The position numbers were made by a program, and so were the translations under genes. Below the pieces are notes generated by a model. That model ran no database searches and was not told the DNA's origin. It was given only the letters and a program-made list of their open reading frames with translations. From NCBI GenBank assembly GCA_021404945.1, contig QWHO01000008.1:1-32129 (forward strand): DNA of 32,129 bases, read 5' to 3'. The stretch is from a bacterium CPR1 (GTDB lineage: Bacteria > Vulcanimicrobiota > Xenobia > Xenobiales > QWHO01). Of the stretch, positions 24,880 to 32,129 are shown in pieces. The stretch's first letter is position 1. Each line of letters starts with the position of its first letter.

Positions 24880-24960
24880 CCGACGGGCAGCTTTGTCCGT
24901 GGCCAAAAGGCATTGCTTGTATTTTCGACCGCTTCCGCAGCAGCGAAGCTCATTGCGACC
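24880..24960 (-). pseudogene. SEC-C-like motif remnant
   Basis: The minus strand can be read as RNELRCCGSGRKYKQCLLA followed by TDKAARREL. This closely resembles the C-terminal SEC-C zinc motif (RNDPCPCGSGKKYKKCC), but the first cysteine and the last metal ligand are altered. The frame has no plausible upstream domain and runs on into the antisense of the PglZ gene. It is probably a decayed gene end. The whole gene-free stretch 24876-25190 otherwise holds only the duplicated tail described separately. Confidence 0.4.
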
Positions 24961-25123
24961 GAGCGGGGTGGAGACTCGCTGTGGCAAAGACGCTTGCTCA
25001 GCCTGACAGCGCGGACATGGAGACCTACGGACCAGGGCAATGGGCCACTCGGCTCGTGGACTGACCGACTGTCCCTGGCTGCCGGGCACCGGGTCGTGAC
25101 CGCTGGCTTTCACGTTGGTTGGG

Positions 25124-25252
25124 CACTCTGAGAACGCCCCAGCTCGCGCAGGCTGGCGCAGATCGGGCCTTCGGCCGGCTGAAAGAAGCCCTACTCGCTC
25201 TGAGGGCGCTCCAGCTCGCGCAGGCGCTGGCGCAGGTCGTGGACCTCGGCCT
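25124..25252. repeat. Imperfect direct duplication of a gene's 3' end
   Basis: Bases 25124-25176 resemble 25197-25252. Both begin C-A/G-CTCTGAG and share CCAGCTCGCGCAGGC and TGGCGCAG; the first copy has a two-base deletion and a few substitutions. The second copy is the end of the coiled-coil gene at 25191-25433. The first lies just downstream of its stop and no longer encodes the same frame, so it looks like a decayed duplicate or the tail of a lost paralogue. Confidence 0.55.
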
Positions 25253-25433
25253 CCAGCGCTCGCAGGCGGCGCTCGGTTTCCTCGCGATAAGCCAGGAACA
25301 ACCGCTCCAGCGGCGTGGCCGCCTGGACCTGGGGCTCGTGCCCCTCCAGGCGCGCCTGCCGCCCCTCCGAATCGCGCCAGTGGCGCTCGCTCTCGGCGTC
25401 CCACTCTTGACGCAGCTTGCGCAGGTCATCCAT
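25191..25433 (-). CDS. Small coiled-coil protein
   Basis: The 80-residue product is almost entirely charged alpha-helix. The C-terminal half (about 45-76, LAYREETERRLRALEAEV and onward) has regular heptads, so it probably oligomerises. No family is recognised. Its ATG overlaps the stop region of the GHKL-like gene upstream by eight bases, so it is translated as part of the ABC-transporter operon and is its last gene. Confidence 0.65.
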   Translation of the reverse strand: MDDLRKLRQEWDAESERHWRDSEGRQARLEGHEPQVQAATPLERLFLAYREETERRLRALEAEVHDLRQRLRELERPQSE

Positions 25434-26679
25434 CCAGCGAGCTTCGACGTCCCAGCCGGTTGCGCCTGGCTCGCGCTTCCAACCAGGCTTTCTGCAGGCA
25501 TTCGTGCTGGGTGGAGGCGGGGAAGCGGGCCAGCAGGGCCTGGAACAACCGCAGCACCAGGGGCTGGACCAATTGCTCGGCCTCGCGTCGGTCCTCCTCG
25601 AGCAGCGTCAGGGTGCTGAGATCAAAGCGCCCCTCGGGCAGGGCCCAGGCGCCCACCACGTCCTGGGAGGGGATTTCGTCCACGCTCACGCCCCGGTGCA
25701 CCAGCTGGACCCCGTCCAGCCGGCCCAGGGTCCGGCGCAGTTGGCGCAGGCGAGGCTCGAGCGGAACCTGCTCGAGGTGGGCTGGGATGGCCAGCACCGC
25801 GCTGGCTTGCTCCAGCCCCACCATCTCGGGACGCACCCGGCGAAAGCGATCGGCGAAGTGGTCGTAACGCTCGATCAGCGGAGGGGGCGGCTCGAAGCTG
25901 CTCTCGGGCGAGCTCAGTCTCCAGGAGGCGCGGGATGGCAAAAGTCCGAGCCCCAGACCGGGCATGATCAGCTCCACCACGTGATGGGCCCTGGGCACCA
26001 GGTAGCTGCTGGTGTTGGGCGTGGCCCCTTCCAGCTTCCACCAGCGCCAGCCGGCCTCGCGATAGGAGATGCACTCCTTCTCGCTGCGGTTCAGCCCCTC
26101 GAAGAGAGCCGACAGGGGTTGTTGCACCAAATCGCCATTGAGGAAGATGGGGATGGGGCAGAAACGGCAGCGCTGGCGCAACTCGAAGCTCTCCCAGGTG
26201 CCGGCCAGCATCTCCAGGGCCGTCCACCAGCGGCGTTGACGGCGCAGGCGCAGGCGCACCCGGTCGGGAGGCTCGGCCAGCGAGTCAAGTTGATGAGCCC
26301 GGGCCGAAATCAGAGCCTGGTGGCCCCGCTCGGTGGAGATCTCCACCGGCCCGGCGGCCAGCTTGAGGGCGGCGTTCACCCCGATGGCCAGATCGCGGGT
26401 GGGGGTATCCTCGGGCTCCAGGATGCGCGGCAGCAAGCTGCTCAGCACCTCCGGAGTCGGGGCGGCCCCGTCGTGCTCGAGCTGCACCTGCCTCCAGCCG
26501 CAGCGGATGTCCACCCTGGTGGCTCCCGAGCCCACCGCCCACTGGACCAGCTTCAGGATGTACTGGGCCGGGCGGGAGAGCTGGTGCAGGCGCATCTTCT
26601 CCAGGGCCGCCTCGAGGTCGAGGCTGAATACCCCGGAGGAATCCAGGCGCCCGACCTGGCGAAGAGACTCCAGGTCCAT
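25426..26679 (-). CDS. Divergent GHKL/Hsp90-like ATPase-domain protein
   Basis: Starting at ATG 26679, which overlaps the preceding stop (TAATG), the product has 417 residues. The N-terminal part resembles a Bergerat ATP-binding fold. ILKLVQWAVGSGATRVDIR (41-59) sits where the N-box helix and next strand lie, HDG (69-71) matches the adenine-binding Asp, and LAIGVNAALKL (97-107) resembles the glycine-containing lid segment. The N-box asparagine is not conserved, so ATP hydrolysis is doubtful. Two short cysteine pairs are absent; the protein is cytosolic. The C-terminal half (about 200-417) is unassigned. A chaperone-like or regulatory role for the sugar transporter operon is only suggested by gene order. 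Confidence 0.6.
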   Translation of the reverse strand: MDLESLRQVGRLDSSGVFSLDLEAALEKMRLHQLSRPAQYILKLVQWAVGSGATRVDIRCGWRQVQLEHDGAAPTPEVLSSLLPRILEPEDTPTRDLAIGVNAALKLAAGPVEISTERGHQALISARAHQLDSLAEPPDRVRLRLRRQRRWWTALEMLAGTWESFELRQRCRFCPIPIFLNGDLVQQPLSALFEGLNRSEKECISYREAGWRWWKLEGATPNTSSYLVPRAHHVVELIMPGLGLGLLPSRASWRLSSPESSFEPPPPLIERYDHFADRFRRVRPEMVGLEQASAVLAIPAHLEQVPLEPRLRQLRRTLGRLDGVQLVHRGVSVDEIPSQDVVGAWALPEGRFDLSTLTLLEEDRREAEQLVQPLVLRLFQALLARFPASTQHECLQKAWLEARARRNRLGRRSSLDG

Positions 26680-28526
26680 TACAGTTTGCTCTGGTCGATC
26701 ACGTCCACTTTCGTGGGCAGCGTGTCGCTGATCGTCTTGCCGCTCAAGAGCTCGAGGGCGCTCTCCACACCCAGCCGGCCCATCTCGCGCGGATACTGGG
26801 CCACCGAGCCAGCCATGGTGCCGTCTCGAATGGCGGCTCGGGCGTGGTCGGAGGCGTCGAAGCCCACGATCAGGATGTCGCTGCGGCGCATGGCTTTGCA
26901 GGCCTGCAGCGCGCCCAGCGCCATCACGTCGTTGCAGGCGAAGAGGCCCTGCACGTCGGGGTCGGTCTGGAGCAGGTTCTGGGTCACGTTGAAGGCCTTT
27001 TCCTGCTCGGCGTTGGCGGTCTGCGAGGCGGCCAGCACCAGGCCCGGGTGCTTCTCGATGGCGGCCAGGAAGCCGCGCTTCCTGGCATCCACTGTCTCGT
27101 GGCCGGCGATGCCTTCCAGCAGCACCACCCGGCCCTTGCCCTGCAGACGGGCGGCCAGAAAGTCGCCGGCCAGCTCGCCCCCCTTGAGGTTGTCCGAGCC
27201 GATGAAGGTGGTCACGTGGGCGCCAGCCTGCTGCAGGGCCTGGGGGTCGACCCGGGTATCCACGATCAGCACCGGGATGCCGGCCTGGTTGGCTTTGCGG
27301 ATGGCCGGCACGATCTCCTTGGAGCCGCAGGGAGCCAGGATCAGCGCATCCACCCGCTTCTGGATCAGGTTCTCCACGATCTGCATCTGCTTCTCGACGT
27401 CGGTCTCGCGCTCGGGGGCCTGCACGAGCAGGCGCACGCCGGCACGGTCGGCGGCCTCCTGGGCGGCCTGCTCCATGTCCACCCAGAAGGGGTTGTTCCT
27501 GGTCTTCAGCACCATGGCGATCTGGGGCCCCTCGCCGACAGCCAGCGAGCGCCACCAGAGCGAAGAGACCACCACCAGCGCCAGGCACACCCCCAGCGCC
27601 AGGCGGGCCCGGGGAGTGCCCAGCTGGGCCCGGGAGCGATCGAGCAGCACGGCCAGGATGATCACCACGCCGATGACCACCTGCTGCATGTCGGCCGAGA
27701 CCTCCAGCAGGTTCAGCCCGTTGCGCAGCACGCTCATGATGAGCGCGCCCAGCAGCGTTCCCAGCACGCTGCCCTGGCCTCCGGCCAGGCTGGTGCCGCC
27801 GATCACCACCGCGGCGATGGCGTCCAGCTCGTACATCACGCCCGCGATAGGCTGGGCCGAGTTGAGCCGGGCCGTCAGCATGGCCGCGGCCAGGCCTGAG
27901 AGCAGGCCCGAGAGCACGTAGACCAGGGTCTTGACGGCGCCGGTGTTGATCCCCGACAGCCAGGCCGCCTGCTCGTTGCCCCCCACGGCGTAGACCGAGC
28001 GCCCGAAGACAGTGCGCTGCAGGGTGAGCCAGGCCAGCGCGTAGACGACCGCCATCAGGGCCAGCAGGGCGGGTCCCTCGCCCAGGGCCAGGAAGCCCGG
28101 CTCGAAGCCCGACTCGGGCCGTCCCCCGCTGAAGACCAGGGCCAGGCCGCGGGCGGCGCTCATCATGCCCAGGGTGGCGATGAAGGGAGGCAGCTTGCCC
28201 CGGGTGATCAGGAGCCCGTTCACGAGCCCGAGCAGCGCCCCCACCACCAGGCCCAGCAGCACGGCCGCGGGCCAGGGCACGCCGCTCTGGAGCAGCCGTC
28301 CCAGCACCATGCCCGAGAGGGCCAGCACCGAGCCCACCGAGAGATCGATGCCACCGGTCAGGATCACGAAGGTCATCCCGGCCGCCAGCACGGCGTTGAT
28401 GGCCGACTGCAGCAGCACGTTGGTCAGGTTGTCGGGGGTCAGGAAGGCACCGGTCATCAGGCTGAGCCAGCCGCCCAGGGCCAGCAGGCCCAGGGCCGGC
28501 GCCAGCCTGCCCAGCAGGCCCTTCAC
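26679..28526 (-). CDS. Sugar ABC transporter: RbsC-type permease fused to RbsB-type binding protein
   Basis: The 615-residue product combines two normally separate subunits. Residues 1-300 are a BPD_transp_2 (CUT2 family) permease with about ten TM helices, containing TGGIDLSVGSVLALSGM and GGTSLAGGQGSVLGT. A further TM helix (about 308-326) leads into a type I periplasmic-binding domain (335-610) with MVLKTRNNPFWVDMEQAAQE, DVMALGALQA and VGFDASDHARAAI. The extra helix looks like the former signal peptide or lipobox region turned into a membrane tether. It begins at GTG 28526, overlapping the ATPase stop as GTGA, with GGAAGG upstream. The substrate is probably a monosaccharide such as ribose, but this is not certain. 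Confidence 0.88.
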   Translation of the reverse strand: MKGLLGRLAPALGLLALGGWLSLMTGAFLTPDNLTNVLLQSAINAVLAAGMTFVILTGGIDLSVGSVLALSGMVLGRLLQSGVPWPAAVLLGLVVGALLGLVNGLLITRGKLPPFIATLGMMSAARGLALVFSGGRPESGFEPGFLALGEGPALLALMAVVYALAWLTLQRTVFGRSVYAVGGNEQAAWLSGINTGAVKTLVYVLSGLLSGLAAAMLTARLNSAQPIAGVMYELDAIAAVVIGGTSLAGGQGSVLGTLLGALIMSVLRNGLNLLEVSADMQQVVIGVVIILAVLLDRSRAQLGTPRARLALGVCLALVVVSSLWWRSLAVGEGPQIAMVLKTRNNPFWVDMEQAAQEAADRAGVRLLVQAPERETDVEKQMQIVENLIQKRVDALILAPCGSKEIVPAIRKANQAGIPVLIVDTRVDPQALQQAGAHVTTFIGSDNLKGGELAGDFLAARLQGKGRVVLLEGIAGHETVDARKRGFLAAIEKHPGLVLAASQTANAEQEKAFNVTQNLLQTDPDVQGLFACNDVMALGALQACKAMRRSDILIVGFDASDHARAAIRDGTMAGSVAQYPREMGRLGVESALELLSGKTISDTLPTKVDVIDQSKL

Positions 28527-30004
28527 GAAAGGCCTTCCAGGGCGCTGTGCATGATTTTCTCGGCGCTGGCCTCGGAGCGGTTGTACTCGGCCACCAGCCG
28601 ACCTTGCGAGATCACCAGCACCCGGTCGGACAGTCGCAGCAGCTCGGGGAGCTCGGACGAGATGAGCAGGACGGCTGCCTGGCGTTGCAACTGCTCTTCG
28701 ATGACCCGGTAGAGCTCGGCCTTGGCGCCCACGTCCACTCCTCGGGTCGGCTCGTCCAGGATCAGCAGGCGCGTGTCGCGGGCCAGCCACTTGCCCATCA
28801 CGACCTTCTGCTGGTTGCCTCCCGAGAGGGTGCCCACCGGCTGCGCCGGGCTCGGAGTGCGGATGCGCAGCTCGCTGATGAAGCGAGCGGCCAGCTCGGT
28901 CAGGCGGCTGGCCACCAGGAAGGGTCCCCGGGCCAGCGTGGTCAGGCTGGCCAGGGCCAGGTTCTCAGCCACCCCCAGGCCCAGCACCAGCCCCTGCGAC
29001 TTGCGCTCTTCCGGCACCAGCCCCACACCCAGCGAGATGGCCTGCCGGGGACTGGTCATGCGCACCGGGGTCCGGGCCAGCTCGATGCGGCCCGACTGGC
29101 AGGCATCGGCCCCGGCGATCAGGCGGGCGATCTCGGTGCGCCCCGCCCCCACCAGGCCGGCCAGGCCCACCACCTCGCCCGCGCGCACCTCGAAGGACAC
29201 GTTGCGCACGGCCGGCTGGCGGGTCAGCCCCTCCACCTTGAGCACCACCTCGCCGGGGGCGGCCCGTTGCGGGGGAGCGAGCTCGCCCAGCTCGCGGCCC
29301 ACCATGCGGCGCACCACCTCCTCGGGGGTGATCTCGGCCAGAGGCGAGGTGCCCAGACTGGCCCCGTCGCGCAGCACGGTGATCCGGTCGGAGAGGCGGT
29401 AGACCTCCTCCATGCGGTGGGAGATGTAGATGATGCCCGTGCCGCGGGCCTTGAGACGGGCGATGGCGGCAAAGAGCTGGCCCGCCTCCTTGTCGGACAG
29501 GGCGGCGGTGGGCTCGTCCATGATGAGCACCTCGGCCCGGGCGTAGAGGGCGCGGGCGATCTCGAGCATCTGCTTCTGGCCCACGTTGAGACTGCCGGCC
29601 GGGACTGAAAGGGGCAGCTCCTCGCCCAGGCACTCCAGCGCCTCGCGCGCCTGGCGGCGCAGGGCGGCCTGGTCCACCAGCCCCAAACGGTGGGGCAGCT
29701 CGCCGAGCAACAGGTTCTCTTCTACGCTGAGCGACTCCACCAGGTTCAGCTCCTGGTGCACGAAGCCAATGCCCAGCGAGCGGGCCTGACGCGGAGAGCG
29801 GGGCCGATAGGGCCTTCCCCGCAGCGTCATGGTGCCCTCATCGGGGGAGAGCACACCGCCTACGATCTTCATCAGGGTGGATTTGCCCGCCCCGTTCTCG
29901 CCCATGAGCGCGTGCACTTCTCCGGCGACCAGCTCGAAGTCCACTCCAGACAGGGCCTGCACGCCCGGAAAGGACCTCTTGATCCCGGTCAGCGTCAAGA
30001 GCAT
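28523..30004 (-). CDS. Sugar ABC transporter ATPase, RbsA/MglA type
   Basis: The 493-residue protein has two tandem nucleotide-binding domains, as in ribose/galactoside importers. NBD1 has Walker A GENGAGKS (35-42), signature LNVGQKQM, Walker B VLIMDEPTAAL and ISHRMEE. NBD2 has the degenerate GLVGAGRTE expected for the family, signature LSGGNQQK and Walker B LLILDEPTRGVD. The open frame runs upstream beyond the gene, but ATG 30004 gives the family N-terminus MLLTLTGIKRSFPGV. The stop overlaps the permease-binding protein start. It is the first gene of the operon; no sugar kinase or repressor gene is nearby. Confidence 0.92.
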   Translation of the reverse strand: MLLTLTGIKRSFPGVQALSGVDFELVAGEVHALMGENGAGKSTLMKIVGGVLSPDEGTMTLRGRPYRPRSPRQARSLGIGFVHQELNLVESLSVEENLLLGELPHRLGLVDQAALRRQAREALECLGEELPLSVPAGSLNVGQKQMLEIARALYARAEVLIMDEPTAALSDKEAGQLFAAIARLKARGTGIIYISHRMEEVYRLSDRITVLRDGASLGTSPLAEITPEEVVRRMVGRELGELAPPQRAAPGEVVLKVEGLTRQPAVRNVSFEVRAGEVVGLAGLVGAGRTEIARLIAGADACQSGRIELARTPVRMTSPRQAISLGVGLVPEERKSQGLVLGLGVAENLALASLTTLARGPFLVASRLTELAARFISELRIRTPSPAQPVGTLSGGNQQKVVMGKWLARDTRLLILDEPTRGVDVGAKAELYRVIEEQLQRQAAVLLISSELPELLRLSDRVLVISQGRLVAEYNRSEASAEKIMHSALEGLS

Positions 30005-30118
30005 GCAGGCAGAGTTCCCTGCCGGACGAGCGTGGTTCCTTCCCCTGCGACAGGACCCGCCAGGGCTGCGCCCGAAGGCGCATTGGAGATTCGATTCATT
30101 CGGGGAGGAGCTTTCCAG

Positions 30119-31258
30119 ATGCTGAAGGGCCTGAATTTGATGACCGCTGCCGAGCTGACCGAGGTGGCCAGAATGATCGGCGTCGATCCCGAGGGCGAGC
30201 CTGAGGAGATCCGCCAGGCCACTCTGGTCTGGGTGGCCAAACGCGTCGGGGCTCCCGCCACCGATTCGGCAGCCGTCGAGCGGGGGGCGCTGGAGAAGAT
30301 CGCTCGCGAGTTCGGCGTCGAGGCGAAGCCCGGCCTGGACGTCAATGAGCTCGAGCGCGGCGTGCGGATCAAGATTGCCGCCGAAGCCGCCGAGTATCTC
30401 TCTCCCGCCTGGCACCTGGCCAGCGCCCTGGTGGCCATCGGTCCCAGCGACGCGGTGACGCCCAAGCTCGAGCTGCTCGAGAAGATCGCCAGCCTGGCGG
30501 TGCCCTCCCACAAAGCCCGCGAGCATCTTGTCGAGGGCTGGCAGGCATTCTGTCAGCGCAAGACCGACGAGGAGCAGCTGCTCGAAGAGCTCAAGCCCAC
30601 CCTGGCTCAGCTCAAGGCCAAGCCCGACAAGCTGGGCCAGGCCCTGACGCTGGCTCTGGTTATCAGCCTGGCGGACGGACGCTTTGCGGTCGAGGAGGAG
30701 AAGTTCTTCCGGGATGTGTGCCATCAGCTCGGGGTCTCGCCAGATGGGGCCAACGCCGTGCTCAAGAAGGTCAACAACCTGTTCTGGGGCCATCAGCTCG
30801 ACGTGAGCCCCAAGAATCCCACCGAGGCCGCCGACCCCAGTCAGGAGGTGCTGGCCGCCCTGAAAGCCGCCGAGCTCACGCTGACCTCGGCCGGGACGCT
30901 GGAGGGTCTGGTGCTGGAGGCGCGCGACAAGGTCATCGCGGGCGAGGAAACCACCACCGCCCTGGCTCAGCCTAAATCGGGCTGGAAGAAGCTGTTCGGA
31001 GGGCTGACCGGGGTGGCCCAGTATCTGCACACCCGGCTGCGCTCCGACGAGGACGTGCAACTGGTGCGGCTGGCTTACCTTTGCATCGTGCGCCAGCACG
31101 CCCAGGCGGTGGCCGACAAGGAGGCCGCCGAGGCCGAGGCCCGCGCCCAGGCGGCCCGCCAGGCCCAGGTGGAGGCCGAGGCGCGAGCCCGCGAGCTGGA
31201 TGAGAGCACGGTCACTGCCAGGGCGCCCCAGCGCCGCTCGATCAAGATGGACCCCTGA
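30119..31258 (+). CDS. TerB-like domain protein
   Basis: Started at ATG 30119 with GGGGAGGAG at 30102-30110, the product has 379 residues and no membrane segment. The central part (about 170-235) matches the TerB/DjlA-type helical fold: LALVISLADGRFAVEEEKFF, with D186 in the ADG motif, then RDVCHQLGVS. The N-terminal 150 residues are unassigned helices. The C-terminus (about 325-365) is an Ala/Glu-rich coiled coil. TerB-like domains are linked to metal sensing, stress and membrane-associated complexes, but no other ter genes are here. A small hairpin (30067-30082, loop CGAA) lies in its leader. It is divergent from the ABC operon. Confidence 0.75.
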   Translation: MLKGLNLMTAAELTEVARMIGVDPEGEPEEIRQATLVWVAKRVGAPATDSAAVERGALEKIAREFGVEAKPGLDVNELERGVRIKIAAEAAEYLSPAWHLASALVAIGPSDAVTPKLELLEKIASLAVPSHKAREHLVEGWQAFCQRKTDEEQLLEELKPTLAQLKAKPDKLGQALTLALVISLADGRFAVEEEKFFRDVCHQLGVSPDGANAVLKKVNNLFWGHQLDVSPKNPTEAADPSQEVLAALKAAELTLTSAGTLEGLVLEARDKVIAGEETTTALAQPKSGWKKLFGGLTGVAQYLHTRLRSDEDVQLVRLAYLCIVRQHAQAVADKEAAEAEARAQAARQAQVEAEARARELDESTVTARAPQRRSIKMDP

Positions 31259-31296
31259 CTCGGGCCGCCCGACCGGTCGAATTGATGCTTCGATGA

Positions 31297-31430
31297 TCCC
31301 CGTACGCGACGATTCTCGCGCATGAGGATTACCGGATGGCCGAGCTCGGGATCTCAGGCTCAGATGAGCGGGTGGAGCTGATCGAAGGAGAGATCCTTCG
31401 CCGGGGGCGTCCTGTCATCGTTTTGGGGCT
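31297..31430 (+). pseudogene. Uma2-family nuclease-like N-terminal remnant
   Basis: The frame gives ILAHEDYRMAELGISGSD followed by ERVELIEGEILRRGRP. This is the start of Uma2 (restriction-endonuclease-like) proteins, where a helix ending in RMAExGI precedes DERVELIDGEI. The catalytic core that should follow is absent; the frame becomes a Pro/Arg-rich stretch and ends near 31518. There is also no convincing start. It is probably the leftover of a gene disrupted between the TerB-like gene and the convergent minus-strand gene. Confidence 0.55.
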
Positions 31431-31490
31431 AATACCTCGGCAACCGCCCAGGCCCGCGCGGCCTTCTCGACTGAGCCGACCGCGCGGACC

Positions 31491-32129
31491 TCAGCGGCTC
31501 GTCCGCTGCTCGCGGTAGGGGTGGAAGCTCCAGCTTTCCACCGGCGGGCGGTTCCCTAGCAGCTTCAGCCCGCGGCTCTGGCAACCGAGCTCGAAGGAGC
31601 TCGCCGTCAGGCGGTAGTCGAACTGTTCGCCGGGGTTGATCCAGGCCTTCGGTGTGGCCTTGAGGTAGGGTCCCACCAGCGCCTCCAGAGTCTCGGGGTA
31701 GTGCCCGCGCTCCAGCCGGTAGAGCTTGAGAGCAGCCACGGTGCGGGCGGCCTCCAGGCGGGTGAGCAGCAGTCGAACCTGGTCCACCGCTCGCTCGTGG
31801 TTGGGCACCAGCGAGAGGGCCAGCGGGCTCAGGCTGGAGCGGGACTGCTCGAAGGACCGCGAGGAGAGCTCGCGCACCGAGGGCAGCACTTCCAGGTAGT
31901 AATTGATCAGGCGGACCTTCTCGTAGCGCAGGTACACTCGAGGGAGGGGAAGCCCGAAGATGCTCTCCACCTCGCCTCGCACCTCGTCGGGCAGCTCCAG
32001 GAATCTCATGGCGGCCAGCATCTCTCTTTCCATGGATAACGAGAGATTCTGAGGGCGGAAAGAAGACTGCTCCAGTTCCTGGAGGATCTCCCGATACTGC
32101 TCGGCGGTCAACTCGGTGCTGGTTTCCAG
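31491..32129 (-). CDS. Uncharacterised protein, C-terminal part (partial)
   Basis: The frame is open to the right edge, giving 212 visible residues, so the N-terminus is missing. Near the C-terminus LYRLERGHYPETLEALVGPYLKATP resembles a segment (LxxYRLxxGxYPxxLxxLVPxYL) found in many secreted or membrane-anchored proteins of Planctomycetota-type and related bacteria. It also recalls the globular part of type II secretion pseudopilins. The upstream helices (SLSMEREMLAAMRFLEL and LINYYLEVLPSVREL) are unassigned. No function is proposed. Confidence 0.7.
   Translation of the reverse strand: METSTELTAEQYREILQELEQSSFRPQNLSLSMEREMLAAMRFLELPDEVRGEVESIFGLPLPRVYLRYEKVRLINYYLEVLPSVRELSSRSFEQSRSSLSPLALSLVPNHERAVDQVRLLLTRLEAARTVAALKLYRLERGHYPETLEALVGPYLKATPKAWINPGEQFDYRLTASSFELGCQSRGLKLLGNRPPVESWSFHPYREQRTSR

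Noticed and set aside
30005-31099. Upstream in-frame extension of the RbsA-type ATPase
   Set aside because: It is antisense to the TerB-like gene and the RbsA family starts at MLLTLTGIKRSF.
1-32129. CRISPR arrays, tRNA or rRNA genes, and complete insertion sequences
   Set aside because: I found no spaced direct repeats of CRISPR type, no T-loop/acceptor pairs of a tRNA, and no transposase motifs.

Overview
The window is a GC-rich bacterial chromosome segment. It holds a conserved ribosomal-protein/RNA-polymerase operon followed by accessory genes. The order rplF-rplR-rpsE-rplO-secY-adk-map-infA-rpmJ-rpsM-rpsK-rpsD-rpoA-rplQ, with ECF-type ATPase genes a little downstream, is the arrangement common in Gram-positive, cyanobacterial and related (Terrabacteria-type) lineages. 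Zinc-binding forms of adenylate kinase, S4 and L36, and a missing rpmD (L30), fit that broad assignment. No rRNA is present, so I do not name a phylum. GTG starts are common (secY, adk, map, infA, rpsM, rpsD), and a TTG and an apparent CTG start also occur.

Region 1 (1-7978, + strand) is the translation/transcription operon ending in a fluoride-channel gene (crcB/fluC) that overlaps rplQ. Its main oddity is rpoA, whose product lacks about 50 residues of the N-terminal domain. Region 2 (7985-11339) holds a coupled pair of unknown minus-strand genes. Divergent from it is a three-gene operon encoding EcfA1, EcfA2 and a coiled-coil protein, with no EcfT in the window. Region 3 (11386-16325, - strand) encodes a rhomboid-family membrane protein, then the tightly packed set guaA-tyrS-secreted beta-propeller. 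Region 4 (16404-18673, +) has a SAM-dependent O-methyltransferase, a glycine-rich double zinc-ribbon protein and a small exported helical protein.

Region 5 (18674-25190) is the most interesting part. A 16-bp perfect inverted repeat bracketed by a 9-bp direct repeat precedes a two-gene unit. This unit encodes a TPR-like protein and, overlapping it by one base, a 1616-residue protein. The large protein has a PglY/BrxC-like (DUF6079-like) P-loop ATPase at its N-terminus and a complete PglZ alkaline-phosphatase-fold domain at its C-terminus. In BREX/Pgl phage-defence systems these are separate proteins beside a methyltransferase and other factors, none of which is visible here. I therefore propose a compact BREX-related module; its function is inferred. 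A decayed stretch follows it, with a SEC-C-like remnant and a duplicated gene tail.

Region 6 (25191-30004, - strand) is a translationally coupled operon. It encodes a sugar-type ABC ATPase (RbsA-like), an RbsC permease fused to an RbsB-like binding protein, a divergent GHKL/Hsp90-like ATPase and a small coiled-coil protein. Divergent from it is a TerB-like protein (30119-31258). A Uma2 remnant and the 3' part of an uncharacterised minus-strand gene finish the window.
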